Assembly: GCF_000722545.1 (NCBI RefSeq)
Contig: NZ_JNVM01000016.1
Location: 1 to 64,000 of the forward strand
Direction: 5' to 3'
DNA: 64,000 bases
Origin: Paenibacillus tyrphae
Lineage (GTDB): Bacteria; Bacillota; Bacilli; Paenibacillales; NBRC-103111
The first letter of the stretch is position 1. Every line of letters begins with the position of its first letter. The position numbers and the translations under genes were made by a program. The notes beneath the pieces are model-generated. The model had not been told where the DNA came from. It saw only the letters and a program-made list of their open reading frames with translations, and searched no databases. This document shows positions 15,429-23,694 of this stretch, in pieces.

Positions 15429-16484
15429 ATGGAAAAACACATTTTTTTTGTCCATAGCGGTGGAGCACAAGGGAGCCCGGGTCAAGGAAGTTTTAACTTG
15501 GTTGAGTGGTTACGATGTTCACTTGAAGAGGAGTATAGAATACATTATCCGATCATTGAAAAGCCGGAAGAACCCACTTATGCTATGTGGAAAGCAATGT
15601 TTGACAAGGAGTTTCCAAATTTAGTGGGGGAAGTCATTCTAATCGGTCACTCTTTAGGTGGGTCTATGCTTTTGAAATATCTCTCCGAAGTAAAGATCGA
15701 GTTTCAGATAAAGGCGCTCTTTCTAATTGCTATTCCATTTTGGGGTGAAAGTGGCTGGAGTATGGACGATTTTGACTTGAAGAACCATTTTTCAAAACAT
15801 CTGCCTGTGTTACCGACGGTTCACTTCTTTCATAGCTTTGACGATAAAATTGTCCCTTTTCAACACGTGGAATTATACAAAAGTCATTTTCCGAATGCTA
15901 TCATTCATAAAATAAACGGTAATGACCACGCCTTTGTTGATGGATTACCAAAACTTGTTGAGCAAATCAATATAGTACATCTCAATTCTGAAATAATCGA
16001 GACAAAAAAAGAATTATTACAAGTCATATCATTGTTTAACGATTATGATATAAATACGATTCCTGCCTTTGGGGGGTGGAGTGCTGGGCAAATATTGGAA
16101 CATATAACAAAAGCCGTTTCACCGGAAATACTGTATGGTATGGTGAAAAAATCCGATAGGCGGCATAACGAAAAACTAAAAGCTATTAAAAGAGATTTCT
16201 TAGATTTTAATTCGAAAATGAAATCCCCGGACTTTATTGAACCAACGGAGTCCATACACTATGTTGAAGATATGATTTTAAAAATTGAAAAGAAGTTTGA
16301 AACCCTTATTGAAGCTTCAAATACACTTGACTTGTCAGAAATCTGTATAGAGTTTACTTTACCAGTATACGGTGAATTTACCAGACTAGAATGGATATAT
16401 TTTTTTATGTACCATATTCAACGTCATATATACCAATTAAAAAAAGTGTCAGAATTAAAAAGAAAATTTAATGGGAATCCATAA
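15429..16484 (+). CDS. Fusion of an RBBP9-like serine hydrolase and a DinB-like domain
   Basis: Residues 1-185 of this 351-residue protein form an alpha/beta hydrolase of the RBBP9/YdeN type: FFVHSGGAQGS, nucleophile elbow GHSLGG (Ser near 77), an Asp in FDDKIVPF and the His in GNDHAF. Residues 190-351 look like a DinB/DUF1569 four-helix metal-binding domain, with GGWSAGQILEHI and a C-terminal HIQRHIYQL that supply spaced His ligands. GAAAGAGGTAA precedes the ATG at 15429. The gene lies between the two copies of the yyaL 5' end. DinB-like domains often hold thiol-dependent enzymes; the substrate is unknown. Confidence 0.75.
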   Translation: MEKHIFFVHSGGAQGSPGQGSFNLVEWLRCSLEEEYRIHYPIIEKPEEPTYAMWKAMFDKEFPNLVGEVILIGHSLGGSMLLKYLSEVKIEFQIKALFLIAIPFWGESGWSMDDFDLKNHFSKHLPVLPTVHFFHSFDDKIVPFQHVELYKSHFPNAIIHKINGNDHAFVDGLPKLVEQINIVHLNSEIIETKKELLQVISLFNDYDINTIPAFGGWSAGQILEHITKAVSPEILYGMVKKSDRRHNEKLKAIKRDFLDFNSKMKSPDFIEPTESIHYVEDMILKIEKKFETLIEASNTLDLSEICIEFTLPVYGEFTRLEWIYFFMYHIQRHIYQLKKVSELKRKFNGNP

Positions 16485-16563
16485 AGCGGAATACTATTTC
16501 AGTTGGCAAATGAAGAAACAAACAACCTAAGCCTGAAGGTTTTGATGGGCGTATGAACTGGAG

Positions 16564-16587
16564 CCTACACATAATGTGTAGGTTTTT
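16564..16587 (+). terminator. Rho-independent terminator
   Basis: A perfect CCTACACA/TGTGTAGG stem is followed by TTTTT and ends the hydrolase-DinB gene. Confidence 0.8.
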
Positions 16588-16650
16588 ACTTTTCTTTGGG
16601 TATGATAGGATGAATATAAAATATTCCAAAATACAAGGAGGTGGTGCCCC

Positions 16651-18769
16651 ATGACAACGAACAGCAAGCCCAATAGATTAACCAACGAAAAGTCACCGTA
16701 TTTGCTGCAACATGCTTACAATCCGGTCGACTGGTTCCCTTGGTCGGAAGAAGCTTTTAACAAAGCGAAACAGGAAAACAAACCTGTCTTCTTATCTATT
16801 GGGTATAGCTAACGATTTGTTACCTACACGTACTTGCCATTGGTGCCACGTGATGGAAAGAGAATCCTTCGAGGATGAAGAGGTCGCGGCGCTGCTGAAC
16901 CGCGATTACATAGCGGTCAAGGTGGACCGCGAGGAGCGGCCGGACGTGGACAATCTGTACATGTCCGTCTGCCAGGCGATGACGGGGAGGGGCGGATGGC
17001 CGCTCACGGTCGTCATGACGCCCGAGAAGAAGCCGTTCTTCGCGGGGACGTATTTTCCGAAGGCGCGCAAGCATGGGCGGCACGGCCTCATGGATGTTTT
17101 ACCGCAGCTTGCGGGCAAATGGCGGGAGGACCCGGCGAAGGTCGCGGAGATCGGAGAACAGATCGTCGAAGACACGCAGAGTCGGATGATCGCCAATATG
17201 GAAGGCGAGCTGTCGGACGATATATTGGCCCGCGCATACCGCTTTTACGAAGAGGTGTACGATCCGGCCCACGGCGGCTTCGGAGACGCGCCGAAATTCC
17301 CGACGAGCCACAACTTATCGTTTCTGCTATGGTATTGGAAGCGCACTGGGGAAGCGAAAGCATTGGATATGGTCGAGAATACGCTGGACTGGATGCACCG
17401 CGGCGGCTTGTACGATCATATCGGGTACGGTTTTGCGCGGTATTCGACAGACGAGCGGTGGTTGGTGCCGCATTTCGAGAAAATGCTCTACGACAATGCG
17501 CTGCTGACGATGACGTATATGGAAGCATACCAAGCGACCGGCAAGCGGAAGTACGCGGATATCGCCGAGCAGGTTATCGCCTATGTGCTGCGCGATATGA
17601 CCGATCCGGAGGGAGGATTTTATTCGGCGGAGGATGCCGACTCCGAAGGCGAGGAAGGCAAATTTTATGTGTGGACGCCGGATGAGGTGGTGCAGTTGCT
17701 CGGCGAAGAAGAGGGCGAGCTGTACTGCCAGGTGTACGACATTACCGGTGCGGGCAATTTTGAAGGGCGCAGCATCCCGAATCTGATCGATGCAACGGTA
17801 GATACGTCCGCGCGGCGGATGCAATTGGACGTAACGGAGCTGAAGATGCGGCTCGAAGCGTCCCGCCGGAAGCTGTTCGACCACCGGGAACAGCGGATTC
17901 ATCCGCATAAGGACGACAAGATTTTGACCTCCTGGAACGGGCTGATGATCATGGCGCTGGCGAAGGCGGCCAAGGCGCTGCATAAGCCGGAATATGCCCA
18001 GGCGGCACGCAAAGCGGCCGATTTCATCCTGACGAAGCTGCGCCGCGAAGATGGAAGGCTGCTGGCGCGCTACCGCGACGGCGAGGCGGCTTACCTCGGA
18101 TACGTCGACGATTACGCGTTCCTCGTCTGGGGCCTGATCGAGCTGTACGAAGCTTCGTTCGATCATTCGCTGCTGCAGCAGGCGGTAGAGCTGAACAGGG
18201 ATATGCTGCGCTTGTTTTGGGACGAGGAAAAGGGCGGCTTGTTCTTCTACGGAGAGGACGGGGAGCGATTGTTTATGCGCCCGAAGGAGATTTACGACGG
18301 CGCGATGCCATCGGGCAACTCCGCTGCGGCGCTTAACCTGCACAAGCTGGCACGCTACACGTACGACGCGGCTTTGTCTCAGAAAGCGGAGGAGCAGTTA
18401 AAAGCGTTCGCCGGATCGGTGGAAAGGTATCCGTCCGGGCACGCGTTGTTCTTGATGGCTGTCGACTTGGCATTCGGTGCGCCGTCGGAAATCGTCATTG
18501 CCGGGGACCCGGCGAAGGAAGAAACGCATGCGATGATCCGCGAGGTGCACCGCGCTTTTCTGCCGCATGCGCTGACGATTCTGCATCCGGTCGGCGGCGC
18601 CGGGGCGGAGGAGGTCGGGCGCTTGATCCCGCTCGTACAGGACAAGCGGCCGCTCGGTGGTCGTGCGACGGCTTACGTCTGCGAGAATTATGCCTGCCAG
18701 TCGCCCGTGAGCGACTTGGAGGAGCTGCGCGAGCTGCTGCAGGGCGGCAGCGATGAGAGTGATTTTTAA
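16651..18769 (+). pseudogene. yyaL: YyaL/SSP411-like thioredoxin-domain (DUF255) protein, interrupted by a 22-bp insertion
   Basis: The ATG at 16651 follows AAGGAGGTGG and encodes the conserved start of the family (SPYLLQHAYNPVDW...FLSIGYS) for 53 codons, then meets TAA at 16810. Removing 22 bases (16810-16831) restores the frame exactly into TCHWCHVMERESFED and about 645 more residues of a normal YyaL (thioredoxin-like domain, then an alpha/alpha barrel with LVPHFEKMLYDNA, DADSEGEEGKFYVW and ILTSWNGLM). The duplicate at 15017 lacks the insertion. The protein could restart at an internal ATG (16853), but that would lose the CxxC cysteines. An assembly error is the alternative. Confidence 0.82.
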
Positions 18770-18821
18770 TAAAGCAGAGAGGTGGTAAAATAGAGGTAAC
18801 TGACAAAAAGGACTGACTCTC

Positions 18822-20045
18822 ATGCAAGATCTGAAAAGGATTGTACACAAGCTTAACCAAGCGGTGGAACAAGACAAACATATTATAGGCGCAGCCGTCG
18901 GTTGTGGCCTTTTTGCCAAATATGCCGAAACGGGCGGCGCAGACCTTATCCTGGTCCTGAATGCGGGGCGGTTTCGCTTAATGGGGTACAGCTCGACGGC
19001 CAGCCTGCTTCCTTTCGGCAACAGTAACGAGATGGTCATGGAAACAGGCATCCAAGAGGTGCTTCGCAATGTAAGCTCCATTCCCTGTATTTTTGGCTTA
19101 TGCGCCACCGATCCGGGGATTGTACTGGACGATTATTTGGACGAGATCCAAGACGCGGGATTTGCAGGAATTACCAATTATCCGACGGTCGGACTGATCG
19201 ACGGCGTGTTTGGCGAAGCGCTGCAGGAAGCGGGCATATCCTTCGACATGGAAGTCGCCGCGATACGTAAAGCCAGCGAGAAGGGCCTGTTTACGATTGC
19301 GTTCGTTTTTAATGAAGAACAGGCTGCTCAGATGGCTGCCGCCGGGGCACATATCATTTGTGCACACCTTGGATTTACCAAAGGCGGAAGCTCGGGAGTC
19401 AAGCTCGCCATAAGCTTGGAAGAGAGTGCAGCTCTATCCGACAAAATCTTTAAAGCCGCCGAAACGGTCAATCCGGATATTTTCAAGCTGGTGTACGGAG
19501 GGCCTGTCAATTCACCGGAAAATGCGGAGTACATATACAACCATACGGAAGCGATGGGCTACATCGGCGGGTCCAGCTTCGAAAGAATTCCGACAGAGGC
19601 AAGCATCATCCGGGTGACGGAGCTGTTCAAAAAATACCAGGAAGTCAAGTCGGAAAACAAACAGCTCAGACAGCAGTTGGATCTGCACACGGCGATCAAG
19701 CAAGCCGACTATGTCCGCTATATCACCTCGTATGTGACCATGCACCTTCAAGAGCCGATCACATTCGATCATTTGTCCAAAGAGCTTCATCTAAACCGCA
19801 ACTATTTGAGCCAGCTCTTCAGAAAGAAAATGGGGATCAGCTTCTCCGAATGGCTGATTCAGACGCGAATCGGCACCGCCAAAGATTTGCTGCAAAAGGA
19901 ACACGGTAACATTCAAGACATCGCCCGGCAGGTCGGTTATGAGGACGCGTCTTATTTTAGCAGGCTGTTCAAAAAGGAAACCGGCATGACGCCAAGCGAA
20001 TGGAAAGAAATCTCCCATAAAAATAACAATATCCCAAGGAGTTGA
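18822..20045 (+). CDS. PEP-hydrolase-like TIM-barrel protein fused to an AraC-type HTH
   Basis: Residues 1-275 of this 407-residue protein belong to the PF09370 TIM-barrel family (IIGAAVGCGLFAKYAETGGADLILVLNAGRFR, GLCATDP, NYPTVGLIDG, AHLGFT). A short coiled linker follows, then two AraC helix-turn-helix units at about 300-400 (FDHLSKELHLNRNYLSQLFRKKMG and IQDIARQVGYEDASYFSRLFKKETGMTP). It should be a transcription factor that senses a ligand through the barrel. It converges on a stand-alone barrel paralogue at 20067, and probably regulates that gene and the Tm-1-like gene. Confidence 0.85.
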   Translation: MQDLKRIVHKLNQAVEQDKHIIGAAVGCGLFAKYAETGGADLILVLNAGRFRLMGYSSTASLLPFGNSNEMVMETGIQEVLRNVSSIPCIFGLCATDPGIVLDDYLDEIQDAGFAGITNYPTVGLIDGVFGEALQEAGISFDMEVAAIRKASEKGLFTIAFVFNEEQAAQMAAAGAHIICAHLGFTKGGSSGVKLAISLEESAALSDKIFKAAETVNPDIFKLVYGGPVNSPENAEYIYNHTEAMGYIGGSSFERIPTEASIIRVTELFKKYQEVKSENKQLRQQLDLHTAIKQADYVRYITSYVTMHLQEPITFDHLSKELHLNRNYLSQLFRKKMGISFSEWLIQTRIGTAKDLLQKEHGNIQDIARQVGYEDASYFSRLFKKETGMTPSEWKEISHKNNNIPRS

Positions 20046-20062
20046 TCCTTGGGATATTGCTG
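20027..20062. terminator. Bidirectional terminator overlapping the AraC-fusion stop codon
   Basis: A perfect 14-bp stem, CAATATCCCAAGGA/TCCTTGGGATATTG, closes a 5-base loop that includes the TGA stop. It has T-rich flanks on both strands and separates two convergent genes. Confidence 0.85.
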
Positions 20063-20066
20063 TTTC

Positions 20067-20897
20067 TTAATGTCTGCGCAAGCTGACAAAACGCTGCGTT
20101 TGTTCGCGGATCGCACGTTCGGTAGGCAAACGTTCCATGGAGCTTGCCCCGTAAAACCCGTGAATTTCCGGGCATCTTTCCAGCACGTAGGCGGCATCCT
20201 CCGGCTCGGCAATCGGACCGCCATGACACAGAATGAGAATGTCCGGTCTTACTTGGATAGCCGCAGCCGCAATGGAGCGAATCTCTTCGACACATTGGTC
20301 CAGCGTCTTGGCGGTTTGGGCCCCGATCGTTCCCGAGGTCGTCAAGCCTAAATGAATGACAAGAATATCCGCGCCGGCATTCGTCATTTTGACCGCATCC
20401 TGCTCAGAAAACACATAAGGCGTCGTGAGCAAATCCGCTTCATGCGCCAGACGGATCATCTCGACTTCTTTATCGTAGCCCATGTTCGTTTCTTCCAGAT
20501 TCATGCGGAAGTTCCCATCGATCAATCCGACCGTAGGGAAGTTTTGGACGCCGACAAAGCCTTCGTCTTTGATCTGCTTCAAGAACCGGCTCATGACCCG
20601 CATCGGGTCCGTTCCGCATACTCCCGCAATAACCGGCGTTTTCTTCACAACCGGCAGCACTTCGCTTGCCATTTCCAATACGATTGAGTTGGCATCCCCA
20701 TACGGCATAAGACCGGCTAAAGAACCGTGTCCGGCCATCCGGAACCTTCCCGAGTTATAAATGACGATCAGATCGATCCCGCCGTCTTCTTCGAACTTGG
20801 CGCTAATTCCGGTTCCGGCCCCGCCGCCGATGATGTAGCCGCCTTGCTTGACCTTTTCCTGCAGGTCCGCCAGTATACGTTGTCTTGTCGAAAGCAT
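20067..20897 (-). CDS. PEP-hydrolase-like TIM-barrel protein (PF09370)
   Basis: This 276-residue protein is a single TIM barrel of the PF09370 family, with GGGAGTGISAKFEEDGGIDLIVIYNSGRFR, GVCGTDP, QNFPTVGLIDG and VIHLGLTTSG. The family corresponds to the C-terminal half of the plant virus-resistance protein Tm-1, and is annotated elsewhere as phosphoenolpyruvate hydrolase-like. The start is ATG 20897 after GGAGA; a TTG at 20918 is possible. It is divergent from the Tm-1-like gene at 21137, with which it probably functions. Confidence 0.85.
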   Translation of the reverse strand: MLSTRQRILADLQEKVKQGGYIIGGGAGTGISAKFEEDGGIDLIVIYNSGRFRMAGHGSLAGLMPYGDANSIVLEMASEVLPVVKKTPVIAGVCGTDPMRVMSRFLKQIKDEGFVGVQNFPTVGLIDGNFRMNLEETNMGYDKEVEMIRLAHEADLLTTPYVFSEQDAVKMTNAGADILVIHLGLTTSGTIGAQTAKTLDQCVEEIRSIAAAAIQVRPDILILCHGGPIAEPEDAAYVLERCPEIHGFYGASSMERLPTERAIREQTQRFVSLRRH

Positions 20898-20963
20898 GAT
20901 ATCGTCTCCATTTCTCAAGATAAGTATGAGTCCGTACTGACAGTATGGCCGAATCCGCAGCGC

Positions 20964-21030
20964 GAAACCATAGATTATTGTAATTTCAATTAGTATTATG
21001 GTAGGGTCTAATCGAAAACCATATCATAAT
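20964..21030. promoter_or_regulatory. Repeated ACCATA motifs in the barrel/Tm-1 divergent region
   Basis: GAAACCATA (near 20964), GAAAACCATAT (near 21014) and an inverted CTACCATAAT (near 20995-21004) occur between two divergent genes. Such spaced half sites suit an AraC-type regulator like the one encoded at 18822. This is pattern recognition only. Confidence 0.25.
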
Positions 21031-21136
21031 CCTACTTGATGTTACCTAAATCTATTCTTTTGTCCGCCCGATTCTGCGATAGTAGAGATATGAAAGCGTC
21101 GCCAATCACACAAATAATAATAGAGGAGGCACATCG

Positions 21137-22348
21137 ATGAAAGGGAAAATTATCATTATCGGTACCCTCGATACGAAGGGAAAAGAAATTTTATTTATTA
21201 AAAATATTATCGAAGGCACGGGTGTATCCACGATTGTCATGAACACGGGAGTCATCGGCAGCGCAAGCTGGGATGCCGACATTTCGAACGAGACGGTCGC
21301 GCGTGCAGGAGGGGCGTCGCTTCAGGAACTGGTCGCGAAGGATGACCGGGGCTATGCGATGGATGTGATGATGAAAGGTGCTGCGGCTCTTGTGGCAGAG
21401 CTGTACCGGAACAAGGAAGTTGCCGGTGTGATCAGTCTGGGAGGATCGGCGGGTACGACGATCGGTACGTATGCGATGCAAGCGCTCCCGGTTGGCGTTC
21501 CAAAGCTGATGGTCTCCACGGTCGCATCCGGAAATACGAGACCCTATGTCGGGGAAAAAGATATTACGATGATGTATTCGGTCGTCGATATTTCGGGCAT
21601 CAATCGGTTGTCCGCCAACATCCTTGCCAACGCTGCTTATGCCATTGCCGGAATGGCAAAGGGCGTTCCGCCGCAATTGGAAAACAAGCCTTTGATCGCG
21701 GCGACCATGTTCGGGGTGACGACGCCTTGCGTGAATAAAGCAAGAGAATACCTGGAGCAGCAAGGGTATGAAGTGCTAGTTTTCCACGCTACCGGCAGCG
21801 GCGGCATGGCGATGGAGACGTTGATTGAAAGCGGGTTTATCGAAGGAGTATTGGATGTCACCACAACGGAGTGGTGCGACGAGCTGGCCGGCGGAGTGCT
21901 TTCGGCCGGAGCAAGCCGTTTGGAGGCCGCCGCCAAGGCAGGCATTCCGCAGGTCGTATCGACCGGAGCTTTGGACATGGTGAATTTCGGTGCCATGGAT
22001 ACGGTTCCAGAGAAGTATGCAGGCCGAAATCTATACAAGCATAATGCGACCATAACGCTGATGAGAACAAATGTGGAAGAAAACCGGAAATTAGGCCAAA
22101 TCATCGCCTCCAAACTGAACCGCTCGACAGGTCCTTGCGCGTTATTCCTGCCTCTAAAAGGGGTTTCGTTGATTGATGACGAGGGTCAGCCCTTTTATGG
22201 CCCGGAAGAGGACGCAGCGTTGTTTGATGCCCTAAGAACGAATCTTGACCGGGAACGTGTCGAATTGGTTGAACTGGAGCACAACATCAATGACGAAGCC
22301 TTTGCTCTGGCCATGGCGAAAAAACTGATAGAATTGATGAAACAATAA
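21137..22348 (+). CDS. Tm-1-like ATP-binding protein (UPF0261)
   Basis: This 403-residue protein is a full-length UPF0261 member: IIIIGTLDTKGKE at the start, GVISLGGSAGTTIG, LMVSTVASGNTRPYVG, the central ATMFGVTTPCV and HATGSGGMAMETLI, and VVSTGALDMVNFG. The same fold forms the ATP-binding N-terminal part of tomato Tm-1. In bacteria it is usually adjacent to a PF09370 barrel, as here. The reaction is unknown. TAGAGGAGG precedes the ATG. Confidence 0.87.
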   Translation: MKGKIIIIGTLDTKGKEILFIKNIIEGTGVSTIVMNTGVIGSASWDADISNETVARAGGASLQELVAKDDRGYAMDVMMKGAAALVAELYRNKEVAGVISLGGSAGTTIGTYAMQALPVGVPKLMVSTVASGNTRPYVGEKDITMMYSVVDISGINRLSANILANAAYAIAGMAKGVPPQLENKPLIAATMFGVTTPCVNKAREYLEQQGYEVLVFHATGSGGMAMETLIESGFIEGVLDVTTTEWCDELAGGVLSAGASRLEAAAKAGIPQVVSTGALDMVNFGAMDTVPEKYAGRNLYKHNATITLMRTNVEENRKLGQIIASKLNRSTGPCALFLPLKGVSLIDDEGQPFYGPEEDAALFDALRTNLDRERVELVELEHNINDEAFALAMAKKLIELMKQ

Positions 22349-22373
22349 AGTCAGGTAAAATGAAAAAGACCAG

Positions 22374-22419
22374 AAGCGGCGTTTTCCGGAGGCTCCAGGC
22401 CCGGGAAAGGCCGCTTTTT
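22374..22419 (+). terminator. Rho-independent terminator
   Basis: AAGCGGC/GCCGCTT with an inner TTTTCCGG/CCGGGAAA pairing and a T-run follows the Tm-1-like gene. Confidence 0.75.
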
Positions 22420-22542
22420 AAATTGCGATCAACCGCAGCCGTTCGCTCGGATTGCAAGACATTGTTCCTTAGGACATGGTGCATGGGCATGGTACGGCTT
22501 CTTACTTTACTGTGACAGTTATCCAAAACTTGCTTGAAAGTC

Positions 22543-22571
22543 TGGACGGAAATGGATATTGCATGTATAAT
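22543..22571 (+). promoter_or_regulatory. Sigma-A promoter of the siderophore operon
   Basis: TGGACG (22543-22548), 17 bases, then a perfect TATAAT (22566-22571). The Fur box begins 8 bases after the -10, so Fur binding would cover the transcription start. Confidence 0.65.
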
Positions 22572-22579
22572 CATTTACT

Positions 22580-22598
22580 GATAATGATTATCAGTATC
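22580..22598. promoter_or_regulatory. Fur box
   Basis: GATAATGATTATCAGTATC matches the 19-bp Fur consensus GATAATGATTATCATTATC at 18 of 19 positions. It predicts iron-dependent repression of the three uptake genes downstream. Confidence 0.88.
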
Positions 22599-22650
22599 AT
22601 GGCGCAGAGGCAACAACCTCTTCATTCCAGCAAAGATAAGGATGGTTTTC

Positions 22651-23694
22651 ATGAGCGTACATACGGAGGCTGCGCCCCAATCCACACCGAAGCTGCGGTC
22701 CCGGCCGGTAACGGCAACGATTGTTTTGTTTGCGGGACTTGCTGTTTTGCTAGTGGGGCTGGCCTTATCGATTTCCGTCGGTGCGGCGGATATCCAGCTT
22801 TCCACCGTATGGGAAGCCGTGTTTCAGTTTAATCCGGACATTACCCAGCATCAGATCATTCAGGAGCTGCGCCTTCCGCGGGCGCTTGCCGGGGCGCTGG
22901 TCGGCGCCTGCTTCGCCGTGGCCGGAGCGATTATGCAGGGGATGACCCGCAATCCGCTTGCCGATTCGGGGCTGCTCGGCCTGAATGCGGGGGCGGGGTT
23001 CGTGCTTGCTCTCTGCTTCGCCTTTTTCCCAGGGATGCCGTTTATGCAGTTGATTCTGTACTCGTTCCTCGGTGCTGCGGTCGGGGCGATTATGGTGTAC
23101 GGGGTCGGTTCCATGTCCAAAAACGGTCTGACGCCGGTCCGGCTTGCTCTGGCTGGCGCTGCTGTCACTGCCCTTCTTGTTGCGGTCAGCGAGGGCGTGG
23201 CGATTTATTTCAACATCGGGCAGGATCTCGCTTTCTGGTATGCCGGCGGGGTAGCCGGGACGAAGTGGTTCCAGCTCAAAATCATGACTCCATGGGTCGT
23301 TGCCGCCCTAATCGCAGCATTGCTGCTTTCCCGGTCCATTACGCTGTTGAGTCTTGGCGACGAGGTGGCGACGGGGCTGGGCCAGCGTACGGGCTGGGTG
23401 AAGCTGGCTTGCGCTATTGTCGTGCTGGTGCTCGCAGGTACGGCTGTTTCGGCGGTCGGCGCGATCGGCTTCGTGGGGCTCGTCATTCCGCATATTGCCC
23501 GGTCGCTGGTCGGCGTCGATTACCGCTGGATTATTCCTTGCTCCGCGGTGCTGGGCAGCTTGCTCATGGTCATTGCCGACATCGGGGCGAGAATGATCAA
23601 TCCGCCCTATGAGACGCCGATCGGCACATTGATCGCCTTGATCGGGGTTCCGTTCTTCCTTTACTTGGCGCGCAAGCAGAGGAGGGAGCTGTAG
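22651..23694 (+). CDS. Iron-siderophore ABC transporter permease (FecCD family)
   Basis: This 347-residue membrane protein has 9-10 helices and the FecCD family signatures RLPRALAGALVGACFAVAGAIMQGMTRNPLADSGLLG and VGAIGFVGLVIPHIARSLVG, the latter being the coupling region that contacts the ATPase. It imports ferric siderophores with the adjacent permease and binding lipoprotein. The ATG at 22651 follows AAGGAT by 7 bases; an ATG at 22642 lacks spacing. It is under the Fur box at 22580. Confidence 0.9.
   Translation: MSVHTEAAPQSTPKLRSRPVTATIVLFAGLAVLLVGLALSISVGAADIQLSTVWEAVFQFNPDITQHQIIQELRLPRALAGALVGACFAVAGAIMQGMTRNPLADSGLLGLNAGAGFVLALCFAFFPGMPFMQLILYSFLGAAVGAIMVYGVGSMSKNGLTPVRLALAGAAVTALLVAVSEGVAIYFNIGQDLAFWYAGGVAGTKWFQLKIMTPWVVAALIAALLLSRSITLLSLGDEVATGLGQRTGWVKLACAIVVLVLAGTAVSAVGAIGFVGLVIPHIARSLVGVDYRWIIPCSAVLGSLLMVIADIGARMINPPYETPIGTLIALIGVPFFLYLARKQRREL

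Noticed and set aside
17327..18343. A 338-codon minus-strand open frame antisense to yyaL
   Set aside because: It is a GC-driven shadow with no family pattern and no ribosome site; the plus strand is clearly coding.
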